This document shows, one piece after another, positions 7,904-14,668 of a stretch of DNA of 16,019 bases. A program made the translations under genes and the position numbers. The DNA lies in NCBI GenBank assembly GCA_027067085.1, contig JAMOMM010000105.1, forward strand, positions 1 to 16,019. Direction: 5' to 3'. Source of the stretch: Hyphomicrobiales bacterium. Lineage in GTDB: Bacteria > Pseudomonadota > Alphaproteobacteria > Rhizobiales > Aestuariivirgaceae. Below the pieces are notes generated by a model. That model saw only the letters and a list, made by a program, of their open reading frames with translations. It searched no databases and was not told the origin of the DNA. Numbering within the stretch: position 1 is the stretch's first letter; each line of letters opens with the position of its first letter.

Positions 7904-7926
7904 CAAGCCTAGCTTGTTTATTTTTT
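7902..7926 (+). terminator. Intrinsic terminator of the 50-residue gene
   Basis: AACAAGC (7902-7908), loop CTA, GCTTGTT (7912-7918), followed by TATTTTTTC. The stem overlaps the TAA stop of the 50-residue gene. The T-run is only on the plus strand, so it does not serve the convergent acetoacetyl-CoA synthetase gene as an intrinsic terminator. Confidence 0.75.
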
Positions 7927-7946
7927 CTTTCTGTTTGCAACGATCC

Positions 7947-9905
7947 TTAAACTTGCAGTTGGGGCAGATCGACAAACAAATCGAGCGCTTCGGGATTTGC
8001 CAACGCTTCTTGATTTTTAATTTCTCTACCATGCACCACATCACGCACCGCTAATTCAGTAATTTTTCCCGATTTTGTCCGTGGAATATCTGCCACTTCA
8101 ATAATGACCGCTGGCACGTGGCGCGGCGAAGCGCCGGTTCTGATTTTTACTCTTATTGCTTTTTCCAATTCTTCGTTCAGCTCAATGCCATCTCGTAGCC
8201 GAACAAACAGCACAATGCGGGTGTCATTATCCCACAATTGACCAATAGCGATGGCCTCCAGCACTTGTTCAATCTGCTCTACCTGCGCGTAAATTTCAGC
8301 CGTGCCAATACGCACGCCACCAGGATTGAGCGTGGCATCAGATCGGCCATGAATAATCATGCCGCCGCGCGGGGTAAATTCGGCAAAATCACCATGGCAC
8401 CACGTGTTGTCAAAGCGCGAGAAATAAGCATCGTGGTATTTTTTATCTTCGGGATCATTCCAAAATCCAATTGGCATTGATGGGAAAGTGTTGCAACACA
8501 CCAACTCACCTTTGCCACTTGCCATTGGTTTTCCATCATCATCAAAAACCGCCACATCCATGCCTAAACCTTTGGCTTGAATTTCGCCTTTATAAACGGG
8601 GCCAATGGGGTTGCCCGCTACAAAGCACCCGCACAAATCTGTGCCGCCTGAAACCGAGGCCAAATGCACATCGGATTTAATATCGTTGTAGACAAAATCA
8701 AAACTTTCAGGGGCGAGCGGTGAACCTGTTGAAAGGATCGATCGAATAGAGGACACGTCATGGGTTTCTTTAGGCTTCCAACCGGTTTTCTTAACCGCAT
8801 CGATAAATTTGGCCGAAGTGCCAAAGACATTCATTTGTTTGTCTTGAGCAAAATCGAACAACACTTTTTCGCTAGGGTAAAAAGGTGAGCCATCAAACAA
8901 CATTAAGGTTGCCCCTGTCGATAGTCCCGTAACCAGCCAGTTCCACATCATCCAACCGCAGGTGGTGAAGTAAAACAAATTATCACCCGACTTCACATCA
9001 CTTTGCAATTGGTGTTCACAAATGTGTTTGAGCAAAATACCGCCAGCGCGATGAACAATACATTTTGGGATGCCTGTGGTGCCCGATGAAAACAAAATAT
9101 AAAGCGGATGGTCGAATGGTAATTGGGCAAAGTCAATTTCACCTGCGGTAAACGGTTGTTGAAAATCATCAAAGGTCACCGCATTTTTGGTTCGTGCCGC
9201 ATAGTCGTTTGCCGTGCCAATATAATCAATGACAATAATTTTCTCAACGCTTGGCAATTGCGCCACAACCGCATCAATTTTGTCAGCAATATCGATGGTT
9301 TTACCATTGTAATAATACCCATCACAAACCACTAAAACTTTTGGTTCAATTTGCTTGAAGCGGTCCAAAATTCCCTTCTCACCAAAGTCTGGCGAGCATG
9401 ACGACCAGATCGCACCCAATGAGGCAGCACCAGCAAAACTCATAATGGTTTGTGGCATGTTTGGCACAACCGCACATACGCGATCTTCAACCTTCAACCC
9501 AATGGATTTAAACGCTTGGTTGAGCCGCGATACGGTTTGGTTCAGCTGCTTCCAGCTGACAGTAAATTCAACTTTGTCTTCGCCTTTAAATTCCATTGCT
9601 GGTGTGTCGTCATTTTTAACCAACAGGTTTTCGGCAAAATTCAATCGAGCTTGCGGGAAGAACCGTGCACCTGGAATTTTGTCTTTATCCTCAATCACCA
9701 CATCGCCGCGCACGCTCGACTTAACCTTGGCAAACTCCCATAATGAAAGCCAAAACCGCTCGGGTTGGGCAATTGAATAGTCATGCACATCTTCAAAGGT
9801 TTTCAGATCAGTCTTAAAATCCTCATTTTCCCTTTTCATAAATGCTACGAGTTGAGACTGTTCTATACGGGCTTTGGAAGGGCTCCAAAGAGGCTGATTT
9901 GACAT
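7947..9905 (-). CDS. aacS: Acetoacetyl-CoA synthetase (acetoacetate-CoA ligase, EC 6.2.1.16)
   Basis: A cytosolic ANL-superfamily ligase that joins acetoacetate to CoA with ATP (forming AMP and PPi), feeding acetoacetyl-CoA to ketone-body use, polyhydroxybutyrate or lipid metabolism. It has 652 residues, full family length. The N-terminal ACAS-type domain (about 36-95, with FWLSLWEFA and GARFFPQARLNFAENLL) is typical of AacS. ATP-binding motif SSGTTGIPK is at 273-281, GGTDLCG at 420-426, HGDFAEF at 504-510 and HGRSDATLNPGG at 519-530. The conserved catalytic Lys in TKSGKITE is K614. It differs from acetyl-CoA synthetase in its N-terminus and in the GGTDLCG region. The ATG at 9905 has AAGGA 8 bases before it. 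It is a single gene, divergent from the AsmA gene. No PHB or ketone-body genes lie next to it. Confidence 0.95.
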   Translation of the reverse strand: MSNQPLWSPSKARIEQSQLVAFMKRENEDFKTDLKTFEDVHDYSIAQPERFWLSLWEFAKVKSSVRGDVVIEDKDKIPGARFFPQARLNFAENLLVKNDDTPAMEFKGEDKVEFTVSWKQLNQTVSRLNQAFKSIGLKVEDRVCAVVPNMPQTIMSFAGAASLGAIWSSCSPDFGEKGILDRFKQIEPKVLVVCDGYYYNGKTIDIADKIDAVVAQLPSVEKIIVIDYIGTANDYAARTKNAVTFDDFQQPFTAGEIDFAQLPFDHPLYILFSSGTTGIPKCIVHRAGGILLKHICEHQLQSDVKSGDNLFYFTTCGWMMWNWLVTGLSTGATLMLFDGSPFYPSEKVLFDFAQDKQMNVFGTSAKFIDAVKKTGWKPKETHDVSSIRSILSTGSPLAPESFDFVYNDIKSDVHLASVSGGTDLCGCFVAGNPIGPVYKGEIQAKGLGMDVAVFDDDGKPMASGKGELVCCNTFPSMPIGFWNDPEDKKYHDAYFSRFDNTWCHGDFAEFTPRGGMIIHGRSDATLNPGGVRIGTAEIYAQVEQIEQVLEAIAIGQLWDNDTRIVLFVRLRDGIELNEELEKAIRVKIRTGASPRHVPAVIIEVADIPRTKSGKITELAVRDVVHGREIKNQEALANPEALDLFVDLPQLQV

Positions 9906-10031
9906 TTAAGAATTCCTTGAGGGATGAATAAGTAAAATTAAAAATAGCAGACTCACTTTATGCATAAAAAATTCAAACAAGAGAATCAATTTTTCATGTA
10001 TAAATAAGTAATTGAATAAGGCGGTGATTTA

Positions 10032-12128
10032 ATGAAACGATTTCTCATTTTCTTTTGTGGTTTGTTGGTGGTTATCGCGTTGGCGATTGCGGCATTACCT
10101 TTTATTTTAACCACGGACTTTGTTGCCGAACAACTCAAAACAGCGGTGACCAAGACGACAGGGCGCACGCTTGCTCTCAATGGGCCGTTAAAATTTAAGT
10201 TCTGGCCAACATTAATGGTCGAAGCCAATGATGTAACCTTGTCCAATCCCCCAGCAATGTATAAAGGCCAGTTCGCCGCGATTAAGACGCTGCGCATAAA
10301 GGTTGCGGCAAAACCATTGTTATCGCGGCAGGTTGAAATTTTGGAGATGACGTTGCTTGCCCCACGGCTGAGCCTTGTGGTTGATGGAAAGGGCAATTCA
10401 AATTGGGATTTTGCGCAAACCAAAACACAGCCTACTAATAAAGATCAGGCCGCCCGTGGGGACCAAGCACCTGAAGGCAAAGCACAACCAAGTATTGACA
10501 AAATATCCTTAGCCCCAATCGTTATTAAAAATGGCGACATCAGGTTTCTTGATGAGCGGGCGGGCACTTCGTTTGTGGCAAAATCTGTAAATCTTACGAT
10601 AAAAATAGGTGGGTTATCTGGCCCGCTTGATGTCAAAGGCAACCTTATTTGGAATAAACAAAAAGTTGCTATTAACAGCTTTACAAAATCACCGCAGCGA
10701 TTGACACAAAGTGGTTCGCCGATCGATTTAGCAATCACCAGCTCATTATTAACAATGCAGTTTAACGGCCGCGCTAAAATCTCACAGGGGGTTTCTTTAG
10801 CTGGCACCATCAATGCAAAAACCCCTTCTATTCGTAAGTTGGCGAGCTGGACGGGCACACCCTTGGCACCTGGCAAAGGCTTAGGCGCTTTTAGTGCCAA
10901 AGCGGCCGTTGATCTCAATGGTAAAACCATCAAGCTTTCAAAAGCCAATGTTTCTCTTGATGGCATGAATGCGCGCGGTAATTTGACCATCAACTTAAAA
11001 GGTGTACGACCCCTCATTTTAGCCCGCATTGGCATGGACCAAATCAACGTCAATACCTATATGGAAAAGGGGAAAAAATCGGCCCCACAAAAAACCGTAA
11101 GATCACAAGGCTGGAGCAAAGACAAAATTGACTTCTCAGGCCTTAAAGCTGTTGATGCTGATCTGACCATCGCCACTTCGCGTATTGTTTACAAAGACGT
11201 TATCATTGGCAAAACCAATTTAAGTGTAAAACTTAAAAGTGGAAAACTAGATGCCCGACTAAACAAGATGGCATTTTATGATGGTAATGCCATTGGGCGG
11301 ATAATCTTAAACGGGGCAAGCAAACGCCCTGTTATCCAAGGCTCGCTGAGCGCCAACGGATTAAATGCCTTTCGATTACTGAAAGACTTTGCCGATTTCA
11401 AACGCCTTAAAGGTACGGGGCAAATGCAGCTCTCGCTTGCTTCTTCAGGTAAAAGCCAACAAGAAATTGTTTCACGGTTGGCTGGCATTGCCAAACTAAA
11501 ATTTACCAATGGTTCCATTCGCGGCATCAACATCGCATCAATGGTCCGCAAGGTGCAAAAATCAGTATTGGGTGGATGGGATAAGGAATCTAAAAAAGAT
11601 ACAGATTTTTCTGAGTTTTCAATGTCGTTTAAAATCAAAGACGGTATTGCCCAAAATGACGACCTTAAATTACTTGGACCCTTGGTGCGCGTAACGGGTA
11701 AAGGCGAAGTTGATATGTTGCGCCAACGCCTTGATTATCGAGTAAATCCCAAACTCGTCGCCACTTTAAAAGGCCAAGGCGGCAAGCAAAAGCTTAAAGG
11801 TATTGCAGTGCCAATTATTATCAAAGGCCCATGGTCCAAGCCGAAAATATATCCCGATATAAAAGGTATTTTGAGCAACCCGAAAGCTGCGTTTAATTCT
11901 TTGAATAAACTAATTAAAAAAGGCGGTGGCGTAAATCTTAAAGAAGCCAGCAAAAAGGTTACAAAAACGCTTGAGAAAAACGCTCGTACGCAAGTGGAAA
12001 AAGCACTGGGTAAAAAGGTAGATGATGCCCAAGTCAAAGACGCAAAGAAGAAGGGCAAGAAACTTCTTAAATCACTTTTTGGTAAAAAGGAAAAACCTGC
12101 TCCCACTCAACCTGTACCAAGCCAGTGA
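10032..12128 (+). CDS. AsmA family protein
   Basis: A 698-residue envelope protein of the AsmA family, whose members are linked to outer-membrane assembly and lipid transport between membranes. It has one N-terminal membrane helix (about 5-27), with the rest in the periplasm. The N-terminal AsmA region includes TGRTLALNGPLKFKFWPTL (43-61) and the typical NSNWDF (122-127). The C-terminal signature is clear: MQLSLASSGKS (465-475), then FTNGSIRGINIASMVRK (about 491-507). The last 60 residues are very Lys-rich and end in a Pro-rich tail. AAGG lies about 10 bases before the ATG at 10032. It is followed after 14 bases by the nuclease gene, so the two are probably co-transcribed. No clear promoter is seen in the 126 bases shared with the divergent synthetase gene. 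Confidence 0.9.
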   Translation: MKRFLIFFCGLLVVIALAIAALPFILTTDFVAEQLKTAVTKTTGRTLALNGPLKFKFWPTLMVEANDVTLSNPPAMYKGQFAAIKTLRIKVAAKPLLSRQVEILEMTLLAPRLSLVVDGKGNSNWDFAQTKTQPTNKDQAARGDQAPEGKAQPSIDKISLAPIVIKNGDIRFLDERAGTSFVAKSVNLTIKIGGLSGPLDVKGNLIWNKQKVAINSFTKSPQRLTQSGSPIDLAITSSLLTMQFNGRAKISQGVSLAGTINAKTPSIRKLASWTGTPLAPGKGLGAFSAKAAVDLNGKTIKLSKANVSLDGMNARGNLTINLKGVRPLILARIGMDQINVNTYMEKGKKSAPQKTVRSQGWSKDKIDFSGLKAVDADLTIATSRIVYKDVIIGKTNLSVKLKSGKLDARLNKMAFYDGNAIGRIILNGASKRPVIQGSLSANGLNAFRLLKDFADFKRLKGTGQMQLSLASSGKSQQEIVSRLAGIAKLKFTNGSIRGINIASMVRKVQKSVLGGWDKESKKDTDFSEFSMSFKIKDGIAQNDDLKLLGPLVRVTGKGEVDMLRQRLDYRVNPKLVATLKGQGGKQKLKGIAVPIIIKGPWSKPKIYPDIKGILSNPKAAFNSLNKLIKKGGGVNLKEASKKVTKTLEKNARTQVEKALGKKVDDAQVKDAKKKGKKLLKSLFGKKEKPAPTQPVPSQ

Positions 12129-12142
12129 TTTAAGGCGGCGCA

Positions 12143-12643
12143 TTGTTTAGTCTCCGTCGTTTATTAGATTACGCCGTTTTGTGTGGCCTTATTGCAGCCA
12201 TCGTTTTTGGCTTGCGCTATTTTGATCTAAACGACAGCACGGGCGATGGCCGCGTCATTGATGGCGATAGTCTGATGTTAGATGGTCAAAAAGTTCGGCT
12301 TTACGGCATCGATGCCCCTGAGCTATCCCAAATGTGTACGGACCGCAGTGGCGCATCATATCGATGTGGACGCAAGGCACGCCAGTTTTTAAAATCATTA
12401 GTAGGAAATGCCCTCATCACATGCAGCGTCATAGATGTTGATCGCTATCATCGCGACGTTTCCATATGCAAGGTAGGAAAGAACGAGCTTAACTTAAAGA
12501 TGCTTCAATCTGGGTGGGCAATAAGTTACTTTAGCCCTTCGCTTCGATACGTGCGAGCCGAAAAATCCGCACGCCGTGGCAAACGTGGCCTTTGGCAGGG
12601 AACATTTGAACGTCCTTCTGAATGGCGCGATGGCCACCGATAA
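12143..12643 (+). CDS. Membrane-anchored thermonuclease-family (SNase-like) protein
   Basis: A 166-residue protein with an N-terminal membrane segment (about 10-24) and a staphylococcal-nuclease domain facing the periplasm or exported. The catalytic set is intact: D42 in VIDGDS, R52, D57 and E60 in VRLYGIDAPE, and R104 in DVDRYHRD, matching SNase D21, R35, D40, E43 and R87. The C-terminal KRGLWQGTFERPSEWR is typical of the family. Cys at 65, 75, 94 and 109 could form disulfides. The start is a TTG, preferred because AAGGCGG (12132-12138) precedes it and no ATG lies between it and the stop of the AsmA gene. It is likely translated from the AsmA transcript. Family members are calcium-dependent nucleases; the substrate here is not known. 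Confidence 0.88.
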   Translation: MFSLRRLLDYAVLCGLIAAIVFGLRYFDLNDSTGDGRVIDGDSLMLDGQKVRLYGIDAPELSQMCTDRSGASYRCGRKARQFLKSLVGNALITCSVIDVDRYHRDVSICKVGKNELNLKMLQSGWAISYFSPSLRYVRAEKSARRGKRGLWQGTFERPSEWRDGHR

Positions 12644-12709
12644 ACCTTGTATCAAAATAGAGTCTTCTAGCAGCGTTCGATCTAACAGCAGGTGTGACCA
12701 AATGATGAT

Positions 12710-12738
12710 TTGCACTATTACCCCTCTATCGGCATAAT
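12710..12738 (+). promoter_or_regulatory. Sigma-70-type promoter of the CysH-like gene
   Basis: TTGCAC at 12710-12715, a 17-base spacer and CATAAT at 12733-12738. It would start transcription near 12745, giving a leader of about 44 bases to the ATG at 12789. The CysH-like gene is therefore probably a separate unit from the AsmA-nuclease pair. Confidence 0.55.
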
Positions 12739-12788
12739 AGAATCACATTCAATAAAGCGAATAAGCAAAATTCAACAAGGCCTTTTCA

Positions 12789-13409
12789 ATGTCCAAGCTA
12801 AGCGAACTTAGAACTGATATTTCTCAATTGCCAGCGCACAAATTGTTGCGATTTTTATTGAAAGATGCATTTCAGGGTAAAACAGCCGTAACCGCTTCGC
12901 TTCGCGCGCCATCTATCGTTGTTCTTAAAATGATTGCCGATATTGACAAAAATACCCCTGTTATGTTTTGCCAGCGTGGGCACGTTTATCCTGAAAGTAT
13001 GGAGTACCGTGATCGGATTATTGATATTTTGGGTCTGACCAATGTTGAAATTACGGCAGGCGGCTCATCAAGCAATGGTACTTGCGGGTTCTTTCAGCAC
13101 GAGCAAATGTGGGTTGGCACTGACGTTGGCAATGGCCGGGTCAGAGAAACCGTTCATTTGGCCGAGAAGCTATTGCCTTACGATTGCTGGATTAGTGCTG
13201 TTTATCACGCGCCAAAATCTGAGAACATCACTCACCGTGTTGATCTTTGTGGCGAGAAAATTCGCGTTGATGTGTTACGCCACCGTAGCACGAACGACAT
13301 TCGCCGCTTTATGCGCGATCATGGCTTGCCGTTTCACCCACGTGCAAAAATCAAACGTATTCGCGTTTCACAAGGTCCACAACCCTCGGCTGATCTTTAT
13401 CACTTCTAA
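12789..13409 (+). CDS. Degenerate CysH (PAPS/APS reductase)-like protein
   Basis: A 206-residue protein that aligns by eye along its length with CysH, the reductase of adenylyl sulfate or PAPS. Conserved landmarks are PVMFCQRGHVYPESMEYRD (57-75, the FxDTGxLFPETxxYRD region), LGLTNVEI (81-88), LLPYDCWISAVYHAPKSE (128-145, the AWITGRR region) and VDVLRHRSTNDIRRFMRDHG (160-179), followed by LPFHP. The functional motifs are missing: the nucleotide loop (SFGxED region) reads TASLRAPS (35-42), the Fe-S Cys pair is replaced by TCGFF (98-102), and the protein ends without the C-terminal GYxSIGC and catalytic ECGLH. It is shorter than CysH (about 240). The ATG at 12789 has AAGG 8 bases before it. It is probably not a sulfate reductase. 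No other sulfur genes are near. Confidence 0.7.
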   Translation: MSKLSELRTDISQLPAHKLLRFLLKDAFQGKTAVTASLRAPSIVVLKMIADIDKNTPVMFCQRGHVYPESMEYRDRIIDILGLTNVEITAGGSSSNGTCGFFQHEQMWVGTDVGNGRVRETVHLAEKLLPYDCWISAVYHAPKSENITHRVDLCGEKIRVDVLRHRSTNDIRRFMRDHGLPFHPRAKIKRIRVSQGPQPSADLYHF

Positions 13410-13421
13410 GGTAAAAATGAA

Positions 13422-13443
13422 CAGCTGAACCATGTTTGAGCTG
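13422..13443. repeat. Imperfect 22-bp palindrome after the CysH-like gene
   Basis: CAGCTGAACCATG followed by TTTGAGCTG is symmetric at 9 of 11 positions around 13432/13433. There is no T-run, so it is not a standard terminator. It could be a protein-binding site, a weak hairpin or chance. Confidence 0.3.
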
Positions 13444-13543
13444 GCCGTAACGCTACCCGTTGCTTTGTCGGTGTAAGCCCTTTAAACTCCATTATAAAAA
13501 TAGTTCCTATTGCGTTTGATTTGCCGCAGTTAATAGCAGCGTC

Positions 13544-13573
13544 TTGACTTATATTAGAAAAATCTAATATAAG
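13544..13573 (+). promoter_or_regulatory. Promoter fully overlapped by an 11-bp dyad operator
   Basis: TTGACT (13544-13549), an 18-base spacer and TATAAG (13568-13573) form a near-consensus sigma-70 promoter. A perfect dyad, CTTATATTAGA (13548-13558), AAAA, TCTAATATAAG (13563-13573), begins in the last bases of the -35 and ends with the -10. A dimeric repressor bound there would block RNA polymerase. The arrangement is typical of TetR-, ArsR- or MarR-type control, but the regulator is not in the window. It drives the right RND operon, with the start point near 13580. Confidence 0.8.
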
Positions 13574-13603
13574 GGCGCAACTTATTATTTTTGGAGACAC
13601 AGT

Positions 13604-14668
13604 ATGAAACGGGCGCGTATTCATTTTTCACTTATTTCAGCGTTACTGGCAGGGGCTGTTACAATTGGCGCTGGAATTGGCGAGGCTCAAGCCGCTAATT
13701 TAAAGACGGTTAAGGTTATGTCTGTGCAAATGGAAAACCTTCGCCAGTTTGAAGGCAACGTTGAGGCTATCAATAAGTCAACCATTTCAGCGCAAACCTC
13801 AGGGCGGATAAAATCGATCAATTTTGACGTGGATGACTATGTCAAAGCTGGTGAAATCATTCTCACTTTTTATGATACTGAGCACAGAGCCCGTCTATCT
13901 CAAGCCCAAAGCGAATTAAACGCGGCAGAGGCCCTACGCATTTCAGCCGAGCAAACGTTCAAGAGAACACAAAAACTATTTAAAAAAGGCACTGTCTCAC
14001 GCGCATCCTTTGATACAGCAAAATCAAGCTATGACAGCACAAAGGCACGCCAAGAAAGTGCCCAAGCTGCACTTGCTCAAGCTAAAGAGCAATTGGGATA
14101 TACGGTCGTAAAAGCGCCTTACAGTGGCTTTGTCGTCGAGCGCCATGTTCAATTGGGTGAAATTGCTAATCCTGGCAAACCGCTCATGACGGGATTTTCG
14201 CTTGAAAAGCTTCGCGTAAAAGCCGAAGTGCCGCAACAATATGCTGTTGCTATTCGCAAAACCAACACCGCAATCATTTATGGCCCCAATAACCAAACTA
14301 TTAAAGCAAATGCGCTTACAGTGTTTCCCTTTGCAGACCCAAAGTCCAACACGGTTACAGTTCGCATTGCGCTACCTGATGGGACAAAATCTATTTTCCC
14401 TGGCATGCTGGTAAAAACCGCCTTCAAAATTGGCGAGAGATCATCTCTGTCAATTCCGCAACAATCAGTTGTTCGACGCGGCGAGCTTATCGGTGCCTAT
14501 ATTATCAATGCCAAAGGCGACATTCACCTGCAACAGATCATCACTGGTCGTAAAAACGGGGATGGCATGATTGAAGTTCTTTCTGGATTAAAACAAGATG
14601 ATGTGATTGCTCTGAACCCGCTGAATGCTGCAATTGAGCTTAAATCAAAACTGGCCGCAGAAAAATGA
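13604..14668 (+). CDS. RND efflux periplasmic adaptor (membrane fusion protein), right locus
   Basis: A 354-residue adaptor of a second RND efflux system. It has a Sec signal peptide at about 1-31 (cut near AQA/ANLK). The lipoyl halves are at about 52-90 (ISAQTSGRIKSINFDVDDYV) and 168-198 (VKAPYSGFVVERHV, GEIANPGKPLM). A regular coiled-coil hairpin occupies about 95-165 (AQSELNAAEALRISAEQTF, ARQESAQAALAQAKEQL), without the Met-rich insert of the left adaptor. The rest is beta-barrel and membrane-proximal domain (VTVRIALPDG, FPGMLVKTAF, SIPQQSVVRR). GGAG lies 7 bases before the ATG at 13604. The stop overlaps the permease start by 4 bases (ATGA), so the two are translationally coupled. Expression should depend on the dyad operator at 13548-13573. 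Confidence 0.93.
   Translation: MKRARIHFSLISALLAGAVTIGAGIGEAQAANLKTVKVMSVQMENLRQFEGNVEAINKSTISAQTSGRIKSINFDVDDYVKAGEIILTFYDTEHRARLSQAQSELNAAEALRISAEQTFKRTQKLFKKGTVSRASFDTAKSSYDSTKARQESAQAALAQAKEQLGYTVVKAPYSGFVVERHVQLGEIANPGKPLMTGFSLEKLRVKAEVPQQYAVAIRKTNTAIIYGPNNQTIKANALTVFPFADPKSNTVTVRIALPDGTKSIFPGMLVKTAFKIGERSSLSIPQQSVVRRGELIGAYIINAKGDIHLQQIITGRKNGDGMIEVLSGLKQDDVIALNPLNAAIELKSKLAAEK

Noticed and set aside
7902..7926. Terminator as a shared end for the acetoacetyl-CoA synthetase gene
   Set aside because: On the minus strand the hairpin is followed by a G-rich stretch, not a T-run.
9355..9780. 141-codon plus-strand frame inside the acetoacetyl-CoA synthetase gene
   Set aside because: It is antisense to a complete, motif-bearing gene and has no recognisable product.
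9906..10031. Promoters for the divergent synthetase and AsmA genes
   Set aside because: The region is AT-rich with several weak -10-like hexamers but no -35/-10 pair with good spacing, so none is called.
10445..11053. 202-codon minus-strand frame inside the AsmA gene
   Set aside because: It is antisense to a clear AsmA frame and shows no motif or ribosome site of its own.
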